DNA from: Acidobacteriota bacterium
GTDB taxonomy: Bacteria > Acidobacteriota > Holophagae > Acanthopleuribacterales > Acanthopleuribacteraceae
NCBI GenBank assembly: GCA_030066195.1
Contig: JASJCB010000135.1
Span: 1-36,211 of the forward strand
Length of the DNA: 36,211 nucleotides
Direction: 5' to 3'
In this document: piece after piece, positions 8,436 through 16,969 of the stretch
Layout: each line of letters begins with the position of its first letter
Numbering within the stretch: position 1 is the stretch's first letter
The notes under the pieces: model-generated
Database searches by the model: none
Told to the model about the DNA's origin: nothing
The model's input: the letters and a program-made list of their open reading frames with translations, nothing else
Position numbers and translations under genes: made by a program

Positions 8436-9958
8436 CCCCTACAATTTGAAAGATGTTTTCGGGGAACTCCGTTGCTTTCATTTGACGGTTCAGTACGGCC
8501 AGGATCTTGTCGAAAGAGTTCTCACCATTCAGGCCGGCGGAAACCGTGACCATGCGTTCGCCGTTGAAATGGTGAATCACCGCGGGCAGCCATTCAGGAG
8601 CGAATTGCGCGAGTTTTCCCAGCGGAACCGGCGCGCCGCCCGGTCGGCTGGCATCCAGTGTGCCCAGTTTGGCGAAGGGTACCTGTTCTCCCTCACCCGA
8701 ACGCACTACGATGGGCACCGGATCATCGGCCTGGCGGAACCAACCCGCGGGCAGGCCCCGTGGTTGTCCGGGCAGGTCTTTGGCAACATGGTCCCGTGAT
8801 AGTTGATGGCGACCCGCAATGGCGTCGTCCACACTGAAACGCACCGTAGGAATACCCTGTCCCAGGTTATGCCGAACGGATCGGGTGCCCTGAATGTCGC
8901 GCAGCAGGGCGGTGACTTGCTTGGCCGCCACTTGTAATTTGGCACGATCCTCGCCGTAGATGCTTACCTCGTTGGAGGCATCTACCGGCTGACCCTGCTC
9001 CATGACGCGGGGAATGACCAGTACATACGGCACGCGTTCGGTGCCCAGGTCGATCGCGTACTCGGCCAGGGGATCCAACGGCGCCCCCGGCTCCGTGGTT
9101 ACCAGCAACTAGGCCAGGTGCGGACTTTTGGGGTAGCGGGAAAGGTTGTATTAGAATTGCGGTGAGGATCGACCGATGAAGGCCGCGACCGATGCCACCT
9201 CGGACCGGTTGCTCATGGCCTCTTCCATCGGTTTGACGGCGCGATCGGTAGTCTCCAGATGCGTACCCTCGGGAAGTTCCAGGCTCAGGAGTAGTTGGTT
9301 GCGGTCACCCAGGGGGAAGAATTGCTTCGATGAAGCCGGCACCGATTCCGCTCATAACCAGCAACAGCAAAGTGCCGATACTGACCATAACGGGGTATCG
9401 CGTGGAGAGGTGACACAGGAAACCGGTCAATCTTTTTCGGGTCGGCCTGTTATGTTTCTTCTTTTTGGCGCGCAGGAACCTGGCGGCCAGAAAGGGTGTC
9501 ACGGTTACCGCGTAGAAATAACTGACGGAAAGGGTCAGCATGATCACGGTGGGAATAGCGCGGGTGAAGTCGCCCACGTTACCGACCGCCAACTGCATGG
9601 GAATAAACGCGGCCAGTGTGGTTCCGTTCGCCGCCGGCAGGGGCAGCGCCAGTCCACCGACCGCCTGTTTCGCGGCCTGATCGCCCGGCATGCCCGCATT
9701 CAGGCCGGCCTGAACCGATTCGGCGACCACGATGGCGTTATCTACCAAAAGGCTGAGTGCAATCACCAGCGCGGCAATGGACATCTAGTGCAGAATCCCG
9801 CCGGACATGGCATATAGAGCAATGCTGGACAGAGCAACCAGCGGAACGATAGAGGCCACGATCAGACCCAACCGAATACCCATGGTGCTCATCAAGAGGA
9901 CTGCCACGATGAGAATACCCAGGCCCAGCGATGCGGTTAACTCGTTGAGACGGCCACT
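8436..9958 (-). pseudogene. RND efflux permease remnant, multiply disrupted
   Basis: Three reading-frame pieces match successive parts of one RND-family inner-membrane pump. About 9345-9958 has membrane helices (GILIVAVLLMSTMGIRLGL, then SLLVDNAIVVAESVQAG, the conserved RND LVDNAIVVVE stretch). About 9154-9345 has DRNQLLLSLELPEGTHLE, the start of the second periplasmic loop. About 8436-9108 covers the rest of the porter domain. The frame is broken by nonsense codons TAG at 9785-9787, TAA at 9151-9153 and TAG at 9109-9111. A frameshift near 9310-9340 adds to the damage. The first ~300 residues and the C-terminal membrane half are missing. The frame running to 8275 ends in unrelated sequence. 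No intact product can be made; this is a dead efflux locus. Confidence 0.88.
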
Positions 9959-10365
9959 GACCCTCGATGACCACCCGCTCGCCGATCTCAGGGCCTCGGT
10001 TTAACACCACGTCGCGATCCAGCAACGGACCCAGGCTGAACGGGACGCGGTGGGACCATCCGTCGCGAATGACGAAGACATAGGCTTCGCGGCCCGTAGG
10101 ATTGATCACGGCCTCCAGCAGCACCGCGGCGGCCCGGCGCGAGCTCGCCGGCAGAACCACCTCGGCGGTGAGGCCCGGAATGGCGTCGCGAACGTCGCTG
10201 AGTTCGATGACTACCGGGAACAGGCGGCCCGATCCGATGGAGCCGGCGCTTGCGGAGGTGATGCGACCGGTAAGGTCATAGCGGCGCAACACGGGGAGGT
10301 CCACCCGAACGATTTGCCCGGTTTCAAGATTAACGATCTGATCCTCCGGCGCGAACAGACCCGCC
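9959..10365 (-). pseudogene. RND adaptor (membrane fusion protein) C-terminal remnant
   Basis: The frame from about 10365 downward reads as the C-terminal half of a HlyD/AcrA-type periplasmic adaptor: APEDQIVNLETGQIVRVDLP (lipoyl/hairpin edge), PGLTAEVVLP, then VINPTGREAYVFVIRDG and PEIGERVVIEGQ, the usual end of the beta-barrel/membrane-proximal domain. It then shifts frame at about 9958 straight into permease sequence, so the adaptor's end and the permease's first ~300 codons were deleted together. The N-terminal half is also absent, cut at the duplicated segment 10343-10452. There is no plausible start. Confidence 0.83.
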
Positions 10366-10452
10366 CCATCCTCATGAGCACGTTCATGTTTATCCAATCG
10401 TTTGTGTCCCGGCTTTTTTTGTTCAACGGGCGGGCCTGTTCACGTTACCCAT
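10343..10452. repeat. Direct repeat, copy 1 (~110 bp)
   Basis: This near-perfect copy of 10515-10625 starts CCTCCGGCGCGAACAGACCC and ends GTTCACGTTACCCAT; it differs by a few substitutions and one indel. Copy 1 interrupts the adaptor remnant. Just beyond it, CGGGCCTGTTCAC (about 10431-10443) can pair with GTGAACGGCCCG (about 10456-10467), an imperfect hairpin. Confidence 0.92.
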
Positions 10453-10514
10453 CTGTGAACGGCCCGTTCGATCGCCTTCGGTTGATTTGTTATGTTTTGC
10501 GTATGCTTCTCGGC

Positions 10515-10625
10515 CCTCCGGCGCGAACAGACCCGGCCCATCCTCGTAAGCACGTTCATGTTTATTCAATCGTTTGTGTCCCGGGCTTTTTTTGTTCAAC
10601 GGGCGGGCCTGTTCACGTTACCCAT
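10515..10625. repeat. Direct repeat, copy 2 (~111 bp), overlapping the 3' end of the nitrilase gene
   Basis: This is the partner of 10343-10452, offset by about 172 bp. Its last bases include the final codon and TAA stop of the nitrilase-family gene (stop 10618-10620). Copy 2 is therefore in its native context at that end, whereas its other end carries adaptor-like sequence also seen in copy 1. The 62 bp between copies is unique. Confidence 0.92.
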
Positions 10626-11424
10626 ATAGCTCCGGGCGGCGGTCGGTCCGCAGGGGGTAATCCCGGTGTATTCGGGCCAGGTGTCCGGGGTCGACCACTC
10701 CGACGAGGACAGCTTCTTCTTCGCCCAGTCGGGTGGGATACTCATCGATCATATCCGGGTAGGGCGGACAAAAGATGGAGTGACCGTTTTCCGAGCCGGC
10801 CCGATTTGGACTCATTACATAGATGCCGTTTTCGATGGCGCGGGTGATGACGAAGGGATGCCAGCTTTGAAAGCCCTCGTCGCGCGGCCAACCGCCCGGG
10901 TGAATCAATAGAGAAATCCCATGTTTAATCGCCAGATCCCGAGTCAGTTCGGGGAAACGGATGTCGTAACAAATGCAGATGCCAACCTTGATGCCGTTGA
11001 CCGTGAAGATACCGAGGCCGCTTCGACCGGATGCGAAATGGTCCTTCTCGGAACAAGAGCCGTTCTGGCAGACATGCCACTTGTCGTAGCTGCAAACCAG
11101 GTCGCCGCGGGGATCGACCACCGCCGCGGTAATGGTGATGCCGTATTCATGGCGCTTGGGGAAGCTGTAGCAGATATGACAGCCCAATTCCCGAGCCAGG
11201 GAGGAAAATGCGACATAACTGGGGCCGTTATCGGTCTCGGCCAGTTCTTCCACGCGGGTGAACGCCTCCCCCCCGTAACCCGAACTCGCCAATTCGGGCA
11301 GCACGTAGAGGTGATGACCCGGCGCCGCCCGGATCATTTCCTCGGCTCTCGCGATATTGAAGGCTCGTTGACCCGGTTGGTGCAAGTATTGGACGCCGGC
11401 CACGGAAACGGTTCGTGCTGTCAT
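10618..11424 (-). CDS. Carbon-nitrogen hydrolase (nitrilase superfamily)
   Basis: A 268-residue cytosolic amidase/nitrilase-fold hydrolase. The catalytic triad is visible: E44 in LPELASSGYG, K115 in SYDKWHV and C152 in CICYDIRFPE. These enzymes cleave or form C-N bonds of amides, carbamoyl groups or omega-amides through a cysteine thioester. The start was placed at ATG 11424 because GGGAGG lies 6 nt upstream; the frame extends 19 codons further upstream, but those lack a ribosome-binding site and are not family-like. The length is normal for the omega-amidase/carbamoylputrescine-type branches; substrate is not predictable. The 3' end overlaps the second copy of a direct repeat, and the dead RND locus lies downstream. 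Confidence 0.9.
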   Translation of the reverse strand: MTARTVSVAGVQYLHQPGQRAFNIARAEEMIRAAPGHHLYVLPELASSGYGGEAFTRVEELAETDNGPSYVAFSSLARELGCHICYSFPKRHEYGITITAAVVDPRGDLVCSYDKWHVCQNGSCSEKDHFASGRSGLGIFTVNGIKVGICICYDIRFPELTRDLAIKHGISLLIHPGGWPRDEGFQSWHPFVITRAIENGIYVMSPNRAGSENGHSIFCPPYPDMIDEYPTRLGEEEAVLVGVVDPGHLARIHRDYPLRTDRRPELYG

Positions 11425-11593
11425 GAGGCGCCTCCCGTCTGTCTTTGCGAGCAGCATAGGGTGCGCTGCCGATCGGGTCAAGAACTTCTTGAGCTGACGG
11501 CGAACGTCAATGGATTTGTATCCATTACCGACCGGGTTATGGTTTTGCCGAATCTGAATGATTAGCCTCGCCTATCCGGAGGCCCTAAAATAA

Positions 11594-11631
11594 ATCGGGC
11601 TCCTCAGCATGGAAGCTTGAAGGAGCCCGAT
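11594..11631 (-). terminator. Intrinsic terminator for the minus-strand SRPBCC/selA unit
   Basis: ATCGGGCTCCT (11594-11604) pairs perfectly with AGGAGCCCGAT (11621-11631). Read on the minus strand the stem is followed by TTATTTTA. It lies ~120 bp past the stop of the gene at 11751. Confidence 0.75.
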
Positions 11632-11750
11632 AAACCCTACCCCACGGCGGTTTGTCTCGCCGTGTTGCCCAATAAGCGCGAAACGCGGGTCAACAGGCTC
11701 ATACTTTTTTCGATTTTTTCCTCGGCCTAAAAATGCGCCGATCTCCCGGA

Positions 11751-12293
11751 CTATGGTTTGCGAATGGGAACAACCCGGGCATTGGTAGGATTGACCGACT
11801 CAGAGTGAATGCGGCTGTCCCCGGCGTGTTCGGCCAGGTACTGGAAGCGGTAATCGAAGATGGTGTCCAGTTTGCGGCGAATCCACCAGTGCATCAGCCA
11901 TGACCCCAGGGGCTCGAAGGGCAACTGGTAGTGCACGATATCTTCCATGCGCACGCCGCCCTCCACCGGTTCGAAGCGGTGCTGGTGGTGCCACAGGCGA
12001 TAGGGGCCCAGGCGTTGCTCGTCCACGAAGAAATTGGGTTCACGAACGTGCTTGATTTCGGTCACCCAGTTAACGGGTACTCCCGGCGGCACCGTGATGC
12101 GGTACTGGATGATCAGCCCGGCATACATGCGTTCGGGTAGTTCCGAGGTGATGCGGAACTTAAGCCAGGGCGGCGTGATTTCCGAAAGGTTGGCGGGGTT
12201 GGAGAAAAAGGACCAGGCCTCTTCAAGGCTCAGCGGCAGAAACTGTTCACGGTAGAGTCTGTGCAAATCGTGCTCCCGCGTCGGCAGGGGCAT
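11751..12293 (-). CDS. SRPBCC (START/Bet v1-like) family protein
   Basis: The 180-residue product begins LHRLYREQFLPLSLEEAWSFF, followed by SNPANLSEITPPWLKFRI. This is the opening of the SRPBCC ligand-binding-fold family in which EAWxFFSxPxNLxxITP is diagnostic. The core continues through VNWVTEIKHVREPNFFVDEQ and HHQHRFEPVEGGVRMEDIVHY. The last 30 residues are polar and look disordered. It probably binds a hydrophobic ligand in the cytosol; related small proteins are often fused or adjacent to sugar-nucleotide epimerases, but no such gene is here. It lies 36 bp downstream of selA on the same strand and is probably cotranscribed, ending at a clear terminator at 11594-11631. The ribosome-binding site is weak. 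Confidence 0.85.
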   Translation of the reverse strand: MPLPTREHDLHRLYREQFLPLSLEEAWSFFSNPANLSEITPPWLKFRITSELPERMYAGLIIQYRITVPPGVPVNWVTEIKHVREPNFFVDEQRLGPYRLWHHQHRFEPVEGGVRMEDIVHYQLPFEPLGSWLMHWWIRRKLDTIFDYRFQYLAEHAGDSRIHSESVNPTNARVVPIRKP

Positions 12294-12329
12294 TGTAACC
12301 CGTATCTGTCCGGTATTTCCAGTGGCAAT

Positions 12330-13673
12330 TCAGGATCGAGCGGCGTGCGAAGCGGCTTTCAGGGCCTCAATCAACATCTCGTCTTCCTCGGGAAATACCG
12401 AGGCCATATTGAGGATGAACCGTTCCTCGCGGATATAACCCACGACCGGCGGGTTTCCCGTCCTCAGAGCGAAGGCCAGGGCGTCGGGTTTGATGGATGC
12501 GCAACTGAGGCAGACCGAGGGGCGCGCCTCCTGGGGCAGGCTGCCGCCGCCGATATAGCCCTGGTCCCGAAATACGTCCAGAGCTAATTCGGGTACCGCC
12601 GCGGCGATTTTTTCGGCTCTTGTTTCCAACTCGGCGATCTCCGTGGAGGCCAGCCTGGAGAAGGGGTTTTGCTTTACCGTCACGGTACGAACCAGTTGGT
12701 GACAGGCAATAGAGATGGATAGTTTATCGCAACGCAACATGCGCATCATGGGGTGTTTGCGCAGCTTTTGGATCGCCGCTTTGGCGCCCAGGATGATCCC
12801 CGCCTGGACGCCGCCGAACAATTTGTCTCCCGAAAAGATCAGCAGGTCCGGCCGGGCTTTCAGGTAATCCTCGATAAAGGGTTCCGGCACCTCGGGGAAT
12901 TCCAGCGATTGGGAAAGACCGCTGCCCAGGTCCATGATCACCGGAATCTTGTGTTTGCGGCCCAGCGCGGTCAACTCGGCAATGGTGACCTCACGGGTGA
13001 AGCCCTCGATGCGGTAGTTGGATGTATGGGTTTTCAGGAAGCAGGCGGTTCGCTCGGTGACGGCATCAGCGTAGTCATCCGGCTTGGTTTTGTTGGTGGT
13101 GCCTACTTCTACCAAGGTGGTGCCGGCCAGGTTCATGATGTCGGGCAATCGGAAGCTACCGCCGATTTCGATCAATTCCCCTCGGCTGACCACGGTCTCG
13201 CCGCCTCCGCCGACAGCCGATAAAACCAGGGCCACGGCAGCGGCCGCATTGTTGACCAGGGTGGCGTCCTCCACATCCCAGATCAGCCGGGCCAGGGTGG
13301 CAAAATGGACATCGCGATGACCGCGCTTACCGGTCTTCAGGTTCATTTCCAGATTGGTATAACCGGCCACATCGTCCAACGCGGCCATGACGGTCTCCCG
13401 ATCGAGAGGCGCGCGTCCCTGGTTGGTGTGCAACAGAATCCCGGTTGCGTTGATCACATGCGCCGGGCCCGGTTTGCGTAACGGGCCGACCACGGCCTCC
13501 AGGTCGCTTTCAGTCACCTGGAAACGGTTTTCCTTGCGCAGACGCGCGGCCAATAACCGGGCCGCGCGCACGGCTAATTCGTGGGGCAGGGTCAAACCGG
13601 GACAGGCGCGGCGAATGTGTTCGACGAGATCGTTGACGGGCGGAATGGCGGCGCGGGGATCGGGGTCTTTCAT
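12330..13673 (-). CDS. selA: L-seryl-tRNA(Sec) selenium transferase
   Basis: The 447-residue product converts Ser-tRNA(Sec) to Sec-tRNA(Sec) using selenophosphate and PLP. It has the family N-terminal domain (PPVNDLVEHI), then VINATGILLHTNQGRAPL, NLEMNLKTGKRG and the VNNAAAAVALVLSAV stretch. The PLP-binding lysine is K284 in FSGDKLFGGVQAG. The length and motif order fit bacterial SelA. It implies the organism decodes UGA as selenocysteine, but no selB, selD or selC and no clear UGA-containing selenoprotein is in the window. AGGA sits about 9 nt before the ATG. It is divergent from the small zinc-ribbon gene, with only ~42 bp between starts, so their promoters must overlap. Confidence 0.95.
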   Translation of the reverse strand: MKDPDPRAAIPPVNDLVEHIRRACPGLTLPHELAVRAARLLAARLRKENRFQVTESDLEAVVGPLRKPGPAHVINATGILLHTNQGRAPLDRETVMAALDDVAGYTNLEMNLKTGKRGHRDVHFATLARLIWDVEDATLVNNAAAAVALVLSAVGGGGETVVSRGELIEIGGSFRLPDIMNLAGTTLVEVGTTNKTKPDDYADAVTERTACFLKTHTSNYRIEGFTREVTIAELTALGRKHKIPVIMDLGSGLSQSLEFPEVPEPFIEDYLKARPDLLIFSGDKLFGGVQAGIILGAKAAIQKLRKHPMMRMLRCDKLSISIACHQLVRTVTVKQNPFSRLASTEIAELETRAEKIAAAVPELALDVFRDQGYIGGGSLPQEARPSVCLSCASIKPDALAFALRTGNPPVVGYIREERFILNMASVFPEEDEMLIEALKAASHAARS

Positions 13674-13715
13674 CGGCGATGATCCTGGGTTATAGTGTTG
13701 GTGAGAGGGGTATGT

Positions 13716-14024
13716 ATGTTGGACCTTGTCATATTCGTTGCAGCTTTAGTAGGTATCACGCTCGCCTGGCGGCCCGCGAACGGTCGCCCGCGCGGCAAGC
13801 GGAAAGTCTTCAGTAAGGGCTCCGCCAATCCCTTTCAGGGCCGATTCCACAAGCCGCCGCCCAAGCCGGCCAATCATACCATAGATAAAGGCAGCATGAC
13901 CCGCTGCCACAACTGCGCCACCTACTTCCCCATGGGCCAGGTGGTGCACGAGGTGGTGGAAGGCCACCTGCTGGAATTCTGCTCGGTGAACTGCCGCAAC
14001 AGTTTTCTGGGTCCCCACGATTAG
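13716..14024 (+). CDS. Small membrane-anchored zinc-ribbon protein
   Basis: A 102-residue protein with one N-terminal transmembrane helix (LDLVIFVAALVGITLAW), a basic Pro-rich linker, and a C-terminal cysteine module: C64xxC67 in RCHNCATYFP and C89xxxC93 in EFCSVNCRNSF. This resembles TRASH/MYM- or PP0621-like zinc ribbons of small membrane proteins. The start ATG 13716 is chosen because GAGAGGGG lies 5 nt upstream; a GTG at 13695 in the same frame has no such site. It is divergent from selA and upstream of mnmA by ~165 bp. The metal site is inferred from cysteine spacing only. Confidence 0.75.
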   Translation: MLDLVIFVAALVGITLAWRPANGRPRGKRKVFSKGSANPFQGRFHKPPPKPANHTIDKGSMTRCHNCATYFPMGQVVHEVVEGHLLEFCSVNCRNSFLGPHD

Positions 14025-14189
14025 CCCCGGCATTGGAAAGCGCCTGCAAGTCTTCAGACAACCTGAGCCGGACGCAGCTCTGACAAGTCACGGTTCAGTG
14101 CGGCTCAGTGTCGCATGACTTGCCGGGAATTCCATGAGCTGGTACCCTTGTTCCTTGTTGCGACCGGGATTTCCGGTTTGGGGTAGGTT

Positions 14190-15290
14190 ATGAAGAAAAA
14201 AGTGGTTGTGGGGCTTTCCGGCGGCGTGGACAGCGCGGTAGCCGCGTTGTTGTTGAAGGATCAAGGCCATGAAGTCATCGGCATCTTTATGAAGAATTGG
14301 GAAGACGAGGGCGATGATTGCCCTGCCGAGGAAGATGCGCGCGAGGCGCGTCTGGTTGCCGATGCGGTAGGCATTCCCTTCTACACCTTCAACTTCGTCA
14401 AGCAGTATTGGGACAACGTCTTCAGTGCTTTTTTACAGGAATATTCCCAGGGCTTTACGCCCAACCCCGACATATTGTGCAACAAGGAAATCAAGTTCAA
14501 ATGTTTTCTGGAAAAGGCCCTGGAGTTGGAAGTCGATTGTATCGCCACCGGTCATTACGCGCGGGTGCGTCAGGTAGGTGATCACTTCGAGCTACTGAAG
14601 GGTGTAGATCCCGATAAGGACCAGAGTTATTTTCTGCACGCATTGGGGCAGCGCGCCTTGAGTAAAACCGTGTTCCCCTTGGGCGGTCTCATGAAGCAGG
14701 AGGTTCGCGAGATTGCCAAAACCAGGGGTTTGCCCAACTGGGACCGCAAGGATTCCACGGGCATTTGTTTCATCGGCGAGCGCAAGTTCACCGAGTTCCT
14801 GAAGAGTTACCTGGGCGCTCAGCCGGGCGAAATTCAAGATCCCTCCGGGCGCGTGGTCGGCCGACATCAGGGCTTGATGTACCATACCATCGGTCAGCGT
14901 CAAGGATTGGGCATCGGTGGACCGGGCGAGCCCTGGTTCGTGGTGGGCAAGGATATTCCCAATCGGGTTTTGATTGCGGCGCAAGGCAAGAACAACCCCT
15001 TACTGTTTGCTCCGGCGCTGACCTGTTCGGAAATGACCACGCTCAGCGACCAACCCTTGGAAACGCCGATCCGCTGCCGGGCCAAGATCCGCTATCGCCA
15101 GGCCGATCAGGCATGTCGGGTGCACGCATTGGAAGACGGCATGTACCGGGTTGATTTCGACGAGTCGCAACGAGCGATTTCCCCCAAGCAATCCGTTGTC
15201 TTCTACGACGGCGATGTCTGCCTGGGAGGCGCGGTGATCGAGACGGCGGTGAGAGAACCGGCAGCCGTGTCGGCCGTTGCCGGCTCATAA
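14190..15290 (+). CDS. mnmA: tRNA-specific 2-thiouridylase MnmA
   Basis: The 366-residue enzyme makes 2-thiouridine at the wobble U34 of Lys/Glu/Gln tRNAs. The PP-loop SGGVDS is at residues 10-15. The two catalytic cysteines are C97 (NPDILCNKE) and C193 (STGICFIGER). DxDQSYFL and the C-terminal GQRQGLGIGG region complete the family signature. The start ATG follows a GGGGTAGG run by a few bases. Convergent with the minus-strand operon that ends at 15357; no strong terminator was seen in the 66 bp between them. The 165 bp upstream holds a CAAGTCA/TGACTTG inverted pair (about 14083-14125) of unknown meaning. Confidence 0.96.
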   Translation: MKKKVVVGLSGGVDSAVAALLLKDQGHEVIGIFMKNWEDEGDDCPAEEDAREARLVADAVGIPFYTFNFVKQYWDNVFSAFLQEYSQGFTPNPDILCNKEIKFKCFLEKALELEVDCIATGHYARVRQVGDHFELLKGVDPDKDQSYFLHALGQRALSKTVFPLGGLMKQEVREIAKTRGLPNWDRKDSTGICFIGERKFTEFLKSYLGAQPGEIQDPSGRVVGRHQGLMYHTIGQRQGLGIGGPGEPWFVVGKDIPNRVLIAAQGKNNPLLFAPALTCSEMTTLSDQPLETPIRCRAKIRYRQADQACRVHALEDGMYRVDFDESQRAISPKQSVVFYDGDVCLGGAVIETAVREPAAVSAVAGS

Positions 15291-15356
15291 AAGCTCCTTC
15301 CCGCGCCGGTTCAGATCAGCGCGAGTAGGATTATCGTTGCTGGAGCAATATTCGCC

Positions 15357-15923
15357 TCAACGGGCATCCGGTTGCGGGTTTTTTTGGAAGTGGAACAGTT
15401 CGGGCAGGTTCTTCTCCAGGATGGGTTGCACCGGGAGGGTTTTTCCGCATAGGTGCAGGAAGGCTTCCGCTTCACCGGCGATCAGGGCGTCCAGGCCGTC
15501 GCTGTCCAGTACCCGTCCGTCCGCATCGCGTAGGCCGTCCAGGATGGGGAACAGGGCTTCCGCCGAGACGCGGCCCGGACCTCGCTCATCGACCAGGATC
15601 AAATTGCTGAACTCGTCCACATACGCGGCCAGGGGTTCGGTCAGCTTGCGGTCGGTGTGGTCCCGGAGGTTGCCGGTTGCGTCGAGGAACCAGATCAGCG
15701 GCAGGTAGTCCAGCGCTACGAATACCCGTTGCGGTCCGTTTTGCACATACCAGCGGCCTTGTTCATCGCGGTCATAGTTGCGCTTGAAAAAAGCAATCGA
15801 CAGCGGCAGGTCGATCTCATTCCCGCGCAGGAACCAGCGGCCGCGTCGATCCAGCGACAGCCAACCGTAGGCCGCCGGTACGTTCGGCATTCGGGCCATG
15901 GCGCGGAGGACTGAATCATCCAT
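15357..15923 (-). CDS. Conserved protein of unknown function, last gene of the KS/type III PKS operon
   Basis: The 188-residue product carries VPAAYGWLSLDRRGRWFLRG and, after a short gap, GRWYVQNGPQRVFVALDYLP. This combination is a recognisable conserved family in proteobacteria and relatives, annotated only as a DUF (I do not trust my memory of its number). No membrane segment, signal peptide or catalytic motif is evident. Its ATG overlaps the type III PKS stop by one base (TGATG), so translation is coupled. Position suggests an accessory role in the operon's pathway, but that is an inference from context. Confidence 0.75.
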   Translation of the reverse strand: MDDSVLRAMARMPNVPAAYGWLSLDRRGRWFLRGNEIDLPLSIAFFKRNYDRDEQGRWYVQNGPQRVFVALDYLPLIWFLDATGNLRDHTDRKLTEPLAAYVDEFSNLILVDERGPGRVSAEALFPILDGLRDADGRVLDSDGLDALIAGEAEAFLHLCGKTLPVQPILEKNLPELFHFQKNPQPDAR

Positions 15924-16969
15924 CAGGCGAGCCTCTGAAAGTGGCAGGTCAGCAGTTCCGCGTTAAAACCGGGACCGAAAGCAGCCATCAGGCCTAGACC
16001 TTGCGGCTGCTCTTTCAGCTTCTCGTGCAGGACCCATAAAATGCTGGCGGAAGACAAGTTCCCCACCTGGCGCAGCACTCGCCGCGAAACCTCGATGTGG
16101 GATTCATCCAGGTTCAACACCTGCTTCAGGCTGTCCATGATGCGGCGACCGCCGGGATGAAAGATGTGGTGATCGATATCCTCCGGGGTCTTGTTCTGAG
16201 CGGCCAGGAAGCTTTCTACCGGCTCGCGGAAGTTTTTTTGGATGAGCGGGGAGATCTTCTTGTCCAGAATGATGCGGAAGCCCTTGGCGTCCAGATCGAA
16301 ACCCATCAGTTCCGGCGTGTCGTAAAAGAAGTGGGTTTGTCCGTGCAGCAGCTTGCAGGCATCCGGTTCTCCGCTGAGCAGGGCCGCCGCGCCGCCGTCG
16401 CCGAAAAGCGCTGAACTGACCACGTTGGCCAGGCGGAAGTCGTCCATTTGCACGGTTAACGAGGGCAGTTCGACCGCCATGACCACCACCTTGTGATCGG
16501 GAAAGGCCGTCAGGTACTCGCGGGCCCGACTGAGCGCCATGGCTCCGGCCGCGCAGCCCAGTTCGGTAAGGGGCATGCGCTTGGTGTCGGGCCGCATGCG
16601 GAACTCGCTGATCAGGTAACTGTCCATGGCCGGGATCATGAAACCGGTGCACGAGGTGGTGATGATCATGTCGATTTCATCGGCTCGAATGCCCGTCCGG
16701 TCCATCAGGTCCCGAAGCATGGCGCCGCCCAGTTTCAGGCATTCCCGGCTGTAGACATCATTGCGCCAACCCAGGTCAGGGTTGTCCAACAGTTCGTCAA
16801 TGGGTCGCACCAGGTAGCGTTGATCGACACCGGCGTTGGTGAAGATGCCGAGCGCCTGTTCCAGGAAGGGCACCTTGCCCTTGAGCAGTCTCCTGCCCAC
16901 TTCCCTGATTCCGTCCTGGTCGATTCGGTGATCCGGCACAGCGGTCGTCATTGCATTGATAAAGGCCAT
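15923..16969 (-). CDS. Type III polyketide synthase (chalcone/stilbene synthase family)
   Basis: The 348-residue homodimeric ketosynthase extends a CoA- or carrier-bound starter with malonyl-CoA and cyclises the product. The catalytic triad is visible: C139 in LTELGCAAGAMAL, H271 in HIFHPGGRRIMD and N304 in VGNLSSAS. CTGFMIPAMDSYL, conserved in bacterial type III PKSs, precedes it. The length is standard. Bacterial homologues make alkylresorcinols, alkylpyrones or tetrahydroxynaphthalene; which applies here is unknown. Its ATG follows directly on the TGA of the upstream ketosynthase-like gene, with GGAG 9 nt before it. The unusual feature is genetic coupling to two type II-style ketosynthase genes, which could supply a carrier-bound starter. 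Confidence 0.93.
   Translation of the reverse strand: MAFINAMTTAVPDHRIDQDGIREVGRRLLKGKVPFLEQALGIFTNAGVDQRYLVRPIDELLDNPDLGWRNDVYSRECLKLGGAMLRDLMDRTGIRADEIDMIITTSCTGFMIPAMDSYLISEFRMRPDTKRMPLTELGCAAGAMALSRAREYLTAFPDHKVVVMAVELPSLTVQMDDFRLANVVSSALFGDGGAAALLSGEPDACKLLHGQTHFFYDTPELMGFDLDAKGFRIILDKKISPLIQKNFREPVESFLAAQNKTPEDIDHHIFHPGGRRIMDSLKQVLNLDESHIEVSRRVLRQVGNLSSASILWVLHEKLKEQPQGLGLMAAFGPGFNAELLTCHFQRLA

Noticed and set aside
9109..9787. In-frame stops in the RND remnant as selenocysteine codons, given selA nearby
   Set aside because: The stops are TAG, TAA and TAG rather than TGA, and the gene also has frameshifts and missing ends.
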